Origin: Prorocentrum cordatum
Lineage: Eukaryota; Sar; Dinophyceae; Prorocentrales; Prorocentraceae
NCBI GenBank assembly: GCA_963575745.1
Contig: CAUYUJ010007224.1
Location: forward strand, 352,001 to 416,000
Length of the DNA: 64,000 nucleotides
Direction of reading: 5' to 3'
The notes under the pieces are model-generated. The model did no database searches and was not told the DNA's origin. It was given only the letters and a program-made list of their open reading frames with translations. Made by a program: the position numbers and the translations under genes. This document shows positions 21,957-30,976 of the stretch, piece by piece; the first letter of the stretch is position 1, and the number at the start of each line of letters is the position of its first letter.

Positions 21957-22531
21957 CCAGGGCCCGGGCGGCGCTGCTGAATCTGTCCACGACGGACAGC
22001 CGATGCTCTTAAACTGCTTGTGCAACAGCGTCCACAGGCCCATGGCGCTGGCATCCTTCACGGCCAAAATGTCCGCGACGCGCTTCAAGTGGCGGCACGC
22101 CTTGCTCACCGCTGTGAGGTCATCCTTCAAGGACGCCCCTGTGAGGGCGACGTCGCCCTGGACGTACAGAGACTCAACTATGGTCGATTGCAGCTTCTCC
22201 CCCTTGAACACGGAGCTGTTGGTCGCGTCGGATAGCACAGAATGCACGACAATACCTGAACATCCAGGGCCATACACAGCGTCGTGCAGCGCACGATAAT
22301 ACCCAAATTTAGCAGATGCACACAAAGCCGCCGCAGTCACAAGCTCGGCCCGACAAACCGTCTGGCCCGAGAGATCGTCCAACACAACCTTGCCGAGATC
22401 TGAGGCGGCCACGTTCGAATAATTCCGCCTAAGGGCGATGGATATCTTAGATGAATCCGTCAGGTTCCGAGTGCCTTTCCGAGCGATCTCCATGCGGCCC
22501 TTCTCGGCCGCGGCAGCTTCATACTTGGCCA
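21957..22531 (-). CDS. Unknown protein, exon 2 of the same gene
   Basis: The exon begins after a TACAG acceptor (22532) with AKYEAAAAEKGRMEIARKGT and ends at TGG/GTAAAT (21957), a GT donor. It encodes about 191 residues of helical sequence, for example LVTAAALCASAKFGYYRALH and AVSKACRHLKRVADILAVKD. No catalytic motif is recognised. Codons are GC-rich at third positions, like the neighbouring exons. Beyond 21957 the frame becomes acidic repeat. Confidence 0.68.
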
Positions 22532-22539
22532 CTGTATTT

Positions 22540-22985
22540 TTCCCGCGCCCACGGGTCCTTGCAGGAGGATGGCGAGGAGGAAGATGGGGAGGAGGAAGGG
22601 GGGAGGATGAGGAGTCGAGGAGGAGGAGGAGGAGGAGGAAGGGGGAGGAGCCCCGGGGAGGAGGAGGCGGAGGAGAAGGACATCAGAGGGGCACAGATGA
22701 GGAAGGAGAAGGAGGAGGACTGAGGAGGACTGCTGAGAGGGGAAGGCGAACGCTCTAGCCGCTCTGATGCTGCCGTCTTGCTGCCCTTCTCTGCCCCCCC
22801 CCCTCCTCGCCACTCGGCCTTCCTACGCCCGTTCCATCCGCCCGCCCTCCTCAGCCCCCTCATTTAAACTCCTCGGTTCCTTGACGCCCCTCATCGCACT
22901 TCTTCTTCTGCTTTTCCTGCTGCTTTTCCTGCTGCGCCGAAGCATGATCCATCCCCCCCCCCCCGCTCCACCTCTAGGGCCCCTG
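22540..22985 (-). other. Intron 1 of the four-exon gene
   Basis: GGA tracts at about 22565-22735 and a C-run region near 22955-22965. No exon seen. Confidence 0.45.
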
Positions 22986-22989
22986 GTCT

Positions 22990-23411
22990 CCTGCGGCCAG
23001 GCGGTCGACGTCGGAGCTTCTGCCGCAAACGTTTGATGACTGCCCTCGCTGGTCAGCCCCGCGCCGGGGCTGCTGCGCCCGTGACCCCCGGGGGCGGCAC
23101 CCGTCGCAGTGGCAGCCCCGCCGACGGGCCGACGGGGTCCAACTCGCGTGCTGGGCCGCCCCCGCTGGGTCAAGGGCGCAGCAGTCCCGACGTTGTGGCT
23201 GGGCAGCCTTTGTTCCGCCACTATTGTTTCCAGCTGTTGTATTCGATCGCGGTCTGCGTCTTGCTGATGGGGCACAATTTCATGATGTTGCTGCTGCTGA
23301 TGCTGCTGCTGCTGCTGGCCCTCATCGTCTGAATCGGGAACGTGCACGATCGGTGCGACGGAGCCGATGCGCGCCCTCAATCCCGCCCACCCTCGCAGCT
23401 CATGACCCAAG
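22990..23411 (-). CDS. Unknown protein, exon 1 with Gln/His tract
   Basis: After a CTGCAGCAG acceptor (23412) the minus frame reads LRGWAGLRARIGSVAPIVHV, then PDSDDEG, a Gln/His run (QQQQQHQQQQHH), and DADRDRIQQLETIVAEQRLP, probably a short coiled coil. A Gly/Ala/Pro-rich linker ends near EAPTSTAWPQETRG. No ATG starts the frame (the first possible start is TTG), so at least one upstream exon is expected beyond 23411, which I could not find. It is grouped with the downstream exons by strand, spacing and style. Confidence 0.55.
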
Positions 23412-24480
23412 CTGCTGCAGAAGCGGGGAACGGCCTCGAGGGACAGGGGCGCGCCTTCTCGCGAGAGGACGTCGAGGAACCAACGCGGGTGACCTGGGCG
23501 CCGCGCGCTGCGGCGGCCTAGGGCCTAGGACCGCGAGGAGCCGAGGGAGACGGAGTCGGGGGCGATTGGGCGGGGCGAGAGGGGTCTGAGGACTCTGAGG
23601 ACCCCGGGACATGGGGGCAGGGGGCGAGGAGACACGGATGCAGAGCCCCTTTGAAAGAGACGGTTTAAAGAGACGAGGTCGAGTAAGGGGAAGAGATGTG
23701 GAGAGTCGAGGGCTGTGCATTGCGTTGATGGGGAGAAGGGGCGCAGCAGTGCAGGAGGACGTAGGAGGACGAAGGATGTGAGGCGGACGAGGAAAAGGAG
23801 GCCGAGGGATTGGGAGGAGGAACGTTTACTTGGGGCTCCGTCTGCCACTGCTTCTCGCACCCCCACCCCCCCATTTTCGCATATCCTCCCCCTCCTCCTA
23901 CTCCTCCTCCTCCTCCTCCCTCCTCCCTCCCCCTCCTCCTCTTCGGACTCCTCGGACTCCTTCTCCTCCTCCTCCTCCTCCTCCTCCTCCTCCTCCTCCT
24001 CCTCCTCTTCATTTCGTTAGTGTGGCTCGTCCTCTTCTCCTGCGTAGTCTCGATAGCCCTCCTCGCTCCTCCTCGCTCCTCCTCCCTCCTCGCTCCTCCT
24101 AGCCCTCCTAGCCTTCCTCGCTCCTCCGCCAACCCTGGGCGAGCTGCGCGGGCGGCTGCCGGGCGGCCTGCAGGGCCGCGCAACGCCTTGCGGCGCTCGG
24201 CGGAAAAGAAAACGAGGATCGAAGGGAGGGCGGAGGCGGAGATGAGCCTCCCACCCGGGTTGGAACGACGGAAGGAAGAGGGGGAAGAGTCGTGCCGAGG
24301 GAGGAAGGGAGGGGGAGGTAACAGAGGGGGAGGTAACAAAGGAGGGAGGAGGGAAGGGGGAGGTAACAAAGGAGGGTGAGGGAGTAGCATCATAAGCATG
24401 AGGATGAGGCAGCACGGTGGATCTCCGCACCCCTTCTATGTTTTGAGGCGGCGAAAGGCTCGAACTGAAAATCTAATTGA
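23412..24480. other. Gene-poor stretch with CTC microsatellite
   Basis: CTC repeats at about 23895-24010 and GGGAGGTAACA-word repeats at 24310-24380 (GGGGGAGGTAACAAAGGAGG recurring). No supported exon. Confidence 0.45.
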
Positions 24481-24486
24481 AATCAG

Positions 24487-24650
24487 CGCCTGCCCGCGAC
24501 GACGTCGCGGGAGGCAGCGTCCGCCTCAGAGGCAGAGGCGCTCGACGCGCGCGAACTCGTCGGCGACGGCCCTGGCCAGGACGCTGCGTGGTTGCCCACG
24601 TAGCCGTCCAACCACTCAAGCAGCGCCAACGCCAGTCCAGCGCGGCAATC
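24487..24650 (-). CDS. Tentative C-terminal exon
   Basis: The minus frame LALALLEWLDGYVGNHAASW followed by PGPSPTSSRASSASASEADA ends in TGA at about 24487. An overlapping frame (ASLGPDGWIAALDWRWRCLS) is also open and starts after a clean GGGCAG acceptor, so either the acceptor is elsewhere or a one-base shift is present. It lies downstream of the membrane-segment exon at 24979-25333 on the same strand. Confidence 0.3.
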
Positions 24651-24729
24651 CAGCCGTCAGGCCCCAAGGACGCCCTGCCCGCGCGCCTCGATAAGTTGCG
24701 AAGAATATATAGAGGACTAGGGAGAGCGA

Positions 24730-24900
24730 GGGTAGGCGGAGGAGGAGGAGGAGGAGGAGGAGGAGGAGGATCAGGAGGAGCAGTAGCAGAAGGAGAAGGA
24801 GCAGGAGTCGAGCAGGAGGGGGCGGAGGAGGAGGAGGAGGAGGATGAGGAGGAGCAGGAGTCTAGCAACAGGAGGAGGAGGAGGAGGACGACGACGAAGA
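24730..24900. repeat. GGA/GAGCAG microsatellite in intron
   Basis: Imperfect GGAGGA and GGAGCAG repeats between the two minus-strand exons. Similar GGA repeats occur at 25485-25530. Confidence 0.8.
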
Positions 24901-24978
24901 GGAGGAGGGGGATCGGACGAGTCCTGAGGTGGAGGAACCTGTCGGATACGAGTCGTGGGGGGGTCGAGGGGGGAGGGC

Positions 24979-25333
24979 CTTGATGTCCTTGAGGACTTGC
25001 CCGAGCAAGCCCCAGCAACGGCGGCGGAACGCCAGGCGCATGAGGCCGCGCGCCACCCGCTGCCAGACCACGAACCACGAGGCAGCGGCAACGCCCGGGT
25101 TCGCGACGCCGCCCTGCTGGCCCACGTCCCCGGGAGCGGGCACGAGCGCGCCGGGGGGCGCAGCGCCCTGGGCGCCAAGCCCCTCGGCCCTGCTGGGGCA
25201 CCACGTCTTCAGGGCCCCGCTGAGGGAGCGAACCCAGGCAGCCATTGGCGCCAGGGGGACCGATGCAAAAAAAGCTAGGGCGCCAAGGAGACAGATCCAA
25301 AAGGCTACTGACGGACTCATGTATCCAACTCTG
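24979..25333 (-). CDS. Exon of unknown protein with one hydrophobic segment
   Basis: A CTGCAG acceptor at 25334 opens a frame with VGYMSPSVAFWICLLGALAF followed by FASVPLAPMAAWV, a likely transmembrane or signal-anchor segment. Then come an Ala/Pro/Gly linker and WFVVWQRVARGLMRLAFRRR, a basic amphipathic stretch. AAG/GCCCTC at 24979 is a GC-type donor. About 118 residues. Function unknown. It probably belongs with the exon at 25955-26209 upstream. Confidence 0.5.
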
Positions 25334-25544
25334 CAGCCCATAATATCGATAGGACTCGGAGTAAGAGGAATGAGGAGGAGGAACGGGGAGGCAACGGGGC
25401 CAGGAGCGCGGCGAGGAAGAGGGAGCAGCAGGAGTAGGAGCGGGCCGACGAGGAATGAGGAGGAGCAAGATCGGAAGAACAGGAGGAGGAGGAGGAGGAG
25501 GAGGAGGAGGAGGAGAACGAAGAGGAGGAGGAGAAAGATAGGCG

Positions 25545-25580
25545 ATCATCACCATCATATCATCATCATCGTCGTCGTCG

Positions 25581-25615
<35 letters not shown>

Positions 25616-25905
25616 GTCATCATTTCCATGCTTATCATCATCAGCATCATCATCACCAGCATCATCATCTTTATTATCCTCTTCCTCCTCTCTTCCTGGT
25701 CCTCGAGTCCTCCTCCTCCTCTTGGCCTCCTGGCCCTCGTCGTCCTCGTCGTCGTCGTCGTGATCGCCGTCGTCCTCCTCATCACGCTCCTCCTTCTCGT
25801 GCTCCTTCTTCTCCTGATCCTCCCTCTTTCTCTTCCTACCTCCTCATCCTCCTCCTTCTCGTCCTCCTCCTCATCCTCCTCATCCTCCTCCTCCTCATCA
25901 TCATC

Positions 25906-25960
<55 letters not shown>
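25545..25960. repeat. CAT/CGT and CTC microsatellites
   Basis: CATCAT/CGTCGT at about 25550-25675, CTCCTC/CGTCGT at 25680-25890 and CATCAT at 25893-25957. Frames through these are repeat-encoded. Confidence 0.88.
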
Positions 25961-26209
25961 CCCCTCGGCCCGCTCCTGCTCCTCCTTCTCCCTCTTCCTC
26001 GCCGCGCTCCTGGCCCCGCTCCCTCCCCTGGGCGGGCGCGCCGTGTTGATGCGCTTCAGGGCACCGATGTCGACGTGCCCCCGCGAGGGCGCCAAGGCCA
26101 GGAGAATCCTGGCCTCGACGTCCATCGCCGGGCCGATGCGCTGCGGCGCCAGCCCGCGGAGGGCGGCGCGGGCGCACGAGCCGATGGGGGGATCGGCATC
26201 CTCCCCCTC
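25955..26209 (-). CDS. Candidate exon of unknown protein
   Basis: After a GACAG acceptor at 26210 the minus frame reads EGEDADPPIGSCARAALRGL followed by APQRIGPAMDVEARILLALA, PSRGHVDIGALKRINTARPP and a charged tail KREKEEQERAEGG. It stops at 25957-25955 inside the CAT repeat, so the real donor may be slightly earlier. The other frames are Gly/Arg-rich shadows. The upstream part of this gene would lie toward the retroelement insertion. Function unknown. Confidence 0.45.
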
Positions 26210-26754
26210 CTGTCATGCTCCTGCCTCCTCCGTATCGCCGTCGTCGAACCCCGCCGCCGCTGCCGAACTCCTCCTCCTCGTCCTCTTCCTCCTCATCCAC
26301 CTCCACCCTGTATCGCAGCATCTGTCCCATGTGATTTTTTTTTGTCAATCCTGAATCCCGCCTTCTTCGCATCGCGCACATAGGAGCACCCGACCCACGT
26401 GGTCAAAGGCCGAATTCACGACCACGTGCCCCCCCAAAAAAACCCGCCAGCATGATACCGAAACAAAAAACACACCATCCGAGCAAAAAAACTGGATCAC
26501 CATATGCAAAAATCAGGCCGCGCACCTGAATGCAGCGCCCAAAACCATGCCTTGCACAAAAAAAAAAAACTACAAACAACAGAAAAAAAACATGCACCAT
26601 GGAAACCGAACTCCAATCACGCGTGCTCGTGGGGCTACCAGTGATTTCGGAGCCCTGGGGGCACTTCGAAGGGAGCTCAGAAACGATCGCCTCCCCACGG
26701 GGGGCGGCTTCACTCTTTTCCCGGGTTCCGGAGATCACGAGCCAACGACCACAG
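26210..26754. other. Junction region upstream of the retroelement
   Basis: It contains A-rich runs (26555-26595) and no convincing gene. The pol frame is technically open from 26645 but looks protein-like only from about 26755. No sequence resembling the candidate 3' LTR (38644-38839) was seen here, so the element appears to start without a 5' LTR. Confidence 0.45.
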
Positions 26755-26824
26755 GGAGCAGAGCGAGCCGTGGACAGGCACGATTCAGTTCTATGAGCTT
26801 CCAAAAATAACGCCAGACGGCAAA

Positions 26825-29800
26825 ATGGTGGTTCGTGGGCGCGAGACACGTGTGCAGACTACTACACGCCCCGATCATGTTCTCCCCGAGCATTGGAAAA
26901 CACTCTCTCGTGGACAGCAAAAGAAAGAGATCGATTACGCCAACGACGTTAAACGAGCCCGTGAAATTCGTGATCGTGCTGCATTGAGAGTGTGGACAAG
27001 ACAGGATAAACAGGTCAACAATTTCCGTACTACTACATCAGGCGGACCCACATGGAATACTGTGGAACGACGGATTACATACGACACTGACAATGGTGAC
27101 GTCATCCGCGACGAGAATGTCAAAGGCGTGACAAACAAAGAAATACTGTATGCCAAATTACCTGGTGGGCCACGTGACATTACCACGGTACTATACTACC
27201 GCCAACTACCACAACAGCACGATGGAGAAGAACGTGCTTTGGTATTTGTGGATAATGAAGGAACCGACTTTGGGACTTTGAACCCGCTCATACGCAAGTT
27301 CACCCAGTCGGTAGCAATACCAACCATGCCACGTGAGACCAACTACATGCCGGCACACAGAGATAAAATACCAGATTCGACATGGTCACGCCCAGCATTA
27401 GTTACCAGAAACCTGAGTAAGAAAGAAGTTGCCGCAGAACCACGTGCACAAGAAGCCCTACGAAAAGAATACGAGAGATTGGAAATGAAACAAACATGGA
27501 TGTTGGAGACTGTTGCAGAAAAAGCTGACATTGAGTCACAAGCTATTCGCAATGGAACAAAGGTGCATTTCTTCAATATATTGGAATTATCTTCAGTCAA
27601 ACATGAAGAACTTCCTCCTGATCTACGTAAATTCAAGGGCAGAGTGGTGGTTCAGGGCAATACAGGCAAAGATGAAACTGGTTTGGCCGCCATATTCGCC
27701 GACGCCGCTTCCAGTGCTTCGCATATAGAGGCTTCCAAACTTTGCGATGCTACTGCATTATTACCGCAATATGCGGGAGAGCAAAGTGACGCACCTGGAG
27801 CTTACACGCAGGCATTATTATACGGCGACGGACGAATTGATCCAGTTGATACTTGGATTACTATACCTAAATGGCGACAACCGACATCATGGTCAAAATA
27901 CAATAACCCAGTGTGCCGATTGCGATTGGCACTATACGGACACCCTCTTGCAGGTGTCTTTTGGGAACGAAAATGCCGTACATGCTTGGAAAGCGTCGGT
28001 TTCGAGCCTATTTCAGGATGGGAATGTGTATGGAGACACAACAAACTGGGACTGATACTTTCAGTATATGTGGACGATTTCAAATTGGCCGGCCCAGCTC
28101 ATAATCTACAGACTGGCTGGGATTATATTCGTAAAAGCGGTATCGATTTGGATCCACCTACTCCATACTCACAATATTTGGGTTGTGGACAACAAGCATA
28201 TGACGTACCGCAGAGCATCTTCGACAAAAGAATGTCCACAATACGCCCTATGCTACCTGCACACAACGAGAAAGAATACAATACGGCAAAACACGTTCGT
28301 GGTATTCGACATGACATGCTTGGTTTTACAGATCAGTGCATTGAGCGGTACCTGGAATGCGCCTCCAAGCGCGCCCAGGGAACAGGGTCACGTCGGAAAC
28401 GATCCGACTCGCCGAGGGCTTCGCGATCCAAATCGCCATCTTCCTCCGGGTCGGTCGCCAGACCTACTAGTGTGCTCAACGCACGGACAAGATCATCCAG
28501 CCCAGCAAAATCCATCGACACAACTTCTACCAATACCATACCCGCCACATACCATGATCTACCCGACGCAGAGACCCCTGGCATCGAGGACACCTCCTTC
28601 ACTGAGTCCGACTATTCAGACGAGGGCGTTCTCGGCCAGGACGCGGCAAGTGTACTAATGAAGATCCTGTACTTGGCACGTTGCTGTCGTTTCGATCTTC
28701 TACATCCGGTATGTATGTTGGCCAGAGAAATTACCAAATGGAATACTACATGTGACAAACGTCTACATCGGTTGATATGCTACATCAAAACGACGCGTAC
28801 ACACTGCTTACACGGATGGATAGGCGATTCATCAGACAAGTTATCCATCATGCTGTTCACTGACGCCTCGTTCGCTGATTGCATTACTTCATCCAAATCC
28901 ACTACCGGTGTTTTTGCTGCGCTTGTTGGACCCAATACGTTCTTTCCAGTCAACGCTGTATGTAAGAAACAAACGGTTGTTTCACATTCATCTACTGAAT
29001 CGGAGATCGTTGCTCTCGATTCCGCACTACGACTGGAAGGGTTACCACTACTATCATTCTGGGAAGCCGTGGTGGGAGTTGCCAAAACATGCAAAGAGAA
29101 GAATACATGCCTGAGTTGCCATCGACACGTTGACCCGGCGATGTGTCCTACATTGGCAGCCAAAAAGAAGCGTAAACCATCGCCTCGCAAGGCACCCCCT
29201 GCTCGGGGATCTTCTCCTGGCCGTAGGCAACTACCGCTAAACACGGATTTACCTACGACTCCAAAGAGACGTACAATATCCCATGAAGGTACCGTACTAC
29301 ACGTGGATCCAGAGCCAGCTCCAGAGATCAGTGCACCGAAAGTACGACTTATCGTCTTGGAGGATAACCAGGCCGTTATCAAAATTGTCCAAAAGGGACG
29401 TACACCAGCACTTCGTCATCTTCATCGTACTCATCGTATCAATCTGGATTGGATATGCGAAACATGTCAAATTGAACATATCGAGCTTAAATATGTAGGA
29501 ACAAAAGAGCAGATCGCAGATATGATGACCAAACATTTCGAGACCAAGAAAGCAGACCTTTGGAAGGACCTCTTGGAACACTCGCTTATTTTTCCTGTTA
29601 CTCCGATACAATGTCCGCCGATACGAGGGCCTCGGAGGCCCGATGGTTTACCTCATGAAGCGGAACCTCCTAAAGTGAATGGATGCCCAGAAATATGCAA
29701 GATATTGCTGACGGAAAAAGAAAGATGGGGCGAGGTAGGATCAGAATGCGGATTTCAGTGTGTTGGACAAGCTAACCATGAGGGACTATGTGCATGCATG

Positions 29801-30976
29801 TACCACTATGGCGTACCAGCCGCAGATACTGCGTCGCGCACACCTCGTTCACGCGCACGTTCACCGCACGGTAGACATCCTCGCCATCCTCCCTCACCTC
29901 AACGAGATGCAGAGAGAGTTAGGACATTGATTATTCGTTCACACCGCAGCAATTTTACGACTCGAGCTACAAAGCTTACAAGCATCCTGTTTGCCGCTTG
30001 CGAGGCGAACATAAGTGAGATCGGTTCTAATCCCGACCCCTCCATCCACGAGATGGATCAGGCACAGCCGCTCAACCTCGTCGGCTGGCCCATCGGCTAC
30101 GACAAGGAGTACGACCCGAACGCCAGGGACGATGACCGCGTGGGCTTTGCGTACCACGCTCAAACTGGTCGTCCTCGTGATCCCGAAGATGGTTACATAT
30201 ACATACATCAACGGCGTGCCGATCGGAGCGGAGAATTTGATCTTCGAGTACCCGACGAGTCTTCTATCCGTGAACTTGCCCGCTTCGCGTCCGTCGAGGC
30301 TAAGAAATGGGCCAGCACTGAGAGTGGATCCGTCGGCGGCAACGCCAACTACGAGTACAACACGTTCACAGCTACGCCGTGGCTATCTTTCATGCGTGCT
30401 ATGTGTATGATTTCCAGTCTTTTCAATCGTAATCCTTCAGTACAAGATAGTGTTCGTGGACTACATGATCATTTGAATGCGACGATCCCAGGATCAGACC
30501 GCAAATGTCCACCATCAAACTTTACTACTATGATACTGAAGACGGAGTGGATGATGATTCACAACGATTGGTCCAAAATTGGCAGTGCAGTTCTGGGACA
30601 ATACACCGACGACAGCGTTACGGATACGCAAAACTATTACAACAATGGTCTGAGTGCACCATCCGATGTATACCAGAATGGATTGGTAACGCCATGCTAT
30701 GCTCCTAAAATTGATCGTGCAATGGCCAAGCTACCTACTCGTCCACCTGGCATCGCCAGGACATCGGATACATCTGGGCACATCGGTCATATCGTCGAGG
30801 ATAACTTGGTCACCAACACGAGAGCTTTTTCCGACCTTACCCAAACAAAGAAAGTTCCGCCGCAAGCTTACTACATGGTTGACTGCGCGCGGAGGCTTTG
30901 GAAGTATCGGATCAAACTCCAAGACGGTGGCAACGCCATCCGACCATACGAATGGTTGGGTGGCGATATTGGATGA
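26825..30976 (+). CDS. Copia-type pol: reverse transcriptase and RNase H with C-terminal extension
   Basis: 1383 residues from ATG 26825; the frame is also protein-like about 20 codons upstream (QFYELPKITPDGK), so this ATG may not be the original start. The RT (RVT_2 type) spans about residues 195-500. The first catalytic Asp is in SDAPGAYTQALL (near 322), followed by CRLRLALYGHPLAGVFWE and YVDD at 415-418. An Arg/Ser-rich insert lies at about 510-610. The copia connection and RNase H follow: ILYLARCCRFDLLHP, LFTDASFADC (Asp near 680), VVSHSSTESEIVALDS, LEDNQAVIKI, and IADMMTKHF near 900. A basic insert (757-838, KKKRKPSPRKAP) splits RNase H. The remaining 450 residues, including a Cys-rich patch (CPEICK, CGFQCVG, CACMYH), are unrecognised. 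The enzyme would copy element RNA to DNA. Confidence 0.85.
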   Translation: MVVRGRETRVQTTTRPDHVLPEHWKTLSRGQQKKEIDYANDVKRAREIRDRAALRVWTRQDKQVNNFRTTTSGGPTWNTVERRITYDTDNGDVIRDENVKGVTNKEILYAKLPGGPRDITTVLYYRQLPQQHDGEERALVFVDNEGTDFGTLNPLIRKFTQSVAIPTMPRETNYMPAHRDKIPDSTWSRPALVTRNLSKKEVAAEPRAQEALRKEYERLEMKQTWMLETVAEKADIESQAIRNGTKVHFFNILELSSVKHEELPPDLRKFKGRVVVQGNTGKDETGLAAIFADAASSASHIEASKLCDATALLPQYAGEQSDAPGAYTQALLYGDGRIDPVDTWITIPKWRQPTSWSKYNNPVCRLRLALYGHPLAGVFWERKCRTCLESVGFEPISGWECVWRHNKLGLILSVYVDDFKLAGPAHNLQTGWDYIRKSGIDLDPPTPYSQYLGCGQQAYDVPQSIFDKRMSTIRPMLPAHNEKEYNTAKHVRGIRHDMLGFTDQCIERYLECASKRAQGTGSRRKRSDSPRASRSKSPSSSGSVARPTSVLNARTRSSSPAKSIDTTSTNTIPATYHDLPDAETPGIEDTSFTESDYSDEGVLGQDAASVLMKILYLARCCRFDLLHPVCMLAREITKWNTTCDKRLHRLICYIKTTRTHCLHGWIGDSSDKLSIMLFTDASFADCITSSKSTTGVFAALVGPNTFFPVNAVCKKQTVVSHSSTESEIVALDSALRLEGLPLLSFWEAVVGVAKTCKEKNTCLSCHRHVDPAMCPTLAAKKKRKPSPRKAPPARGSSPGRRQLPLNTDLPTTPKRRTISHEGTVLHVDPEPAPEISAPKVRLIVLEDNQAVIKIVQKGRTPALRHLHRTHRINLDWICETCQIEHIELKYVGTKEQIADMMTKHFETKKADLWKDLLEHSLIFPVTPIQCPPIRGPRRPDGLPHEAEPPKVNGCPEICKILLTEKERWGEVGSECGFQCVGQANHEGLCACMYHYGVPAADTASRTPRSRARSPHGRHPRHPPSPQRDAERVRTLIIRSHRSNFTTRATKLTSILFAACEANISEIGSNPDPSIHEMDQAQPLNLVGWPIGYDKEYDPNARDDDRVGFAYHAQTGRPRDPEDGYIYIHQRRADRSGEFDLRVPDESSIRELARFASVEAKKWASTESGSVGGNANYEYNTFTATPWLSFMRAMCMISSLFNRNPSVQDSVRGLHDHLNATIPGSDRKCPPSNFTTMILKTEWMMIHNDWSKIGSAVLGQYTDDSVTDTQNYYNNGLSAPSDVYQNGLVTPCYAPKIDRAMAKLPTRPPGIARTSDTSGHIGHIVEDNLVTNTRAFSDLTQTKKVPPQAYYMVDCARRLWKYRIKLQDGGNAIRPYEWLGGDIG

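Noticed and set aside
24929-26383. 484-residue plus-strand frame with poly-Ile/Val
   Set aside because: It crosses CAT/CGT and CTC microsatellites; the minus strand holds better exons in the same place.
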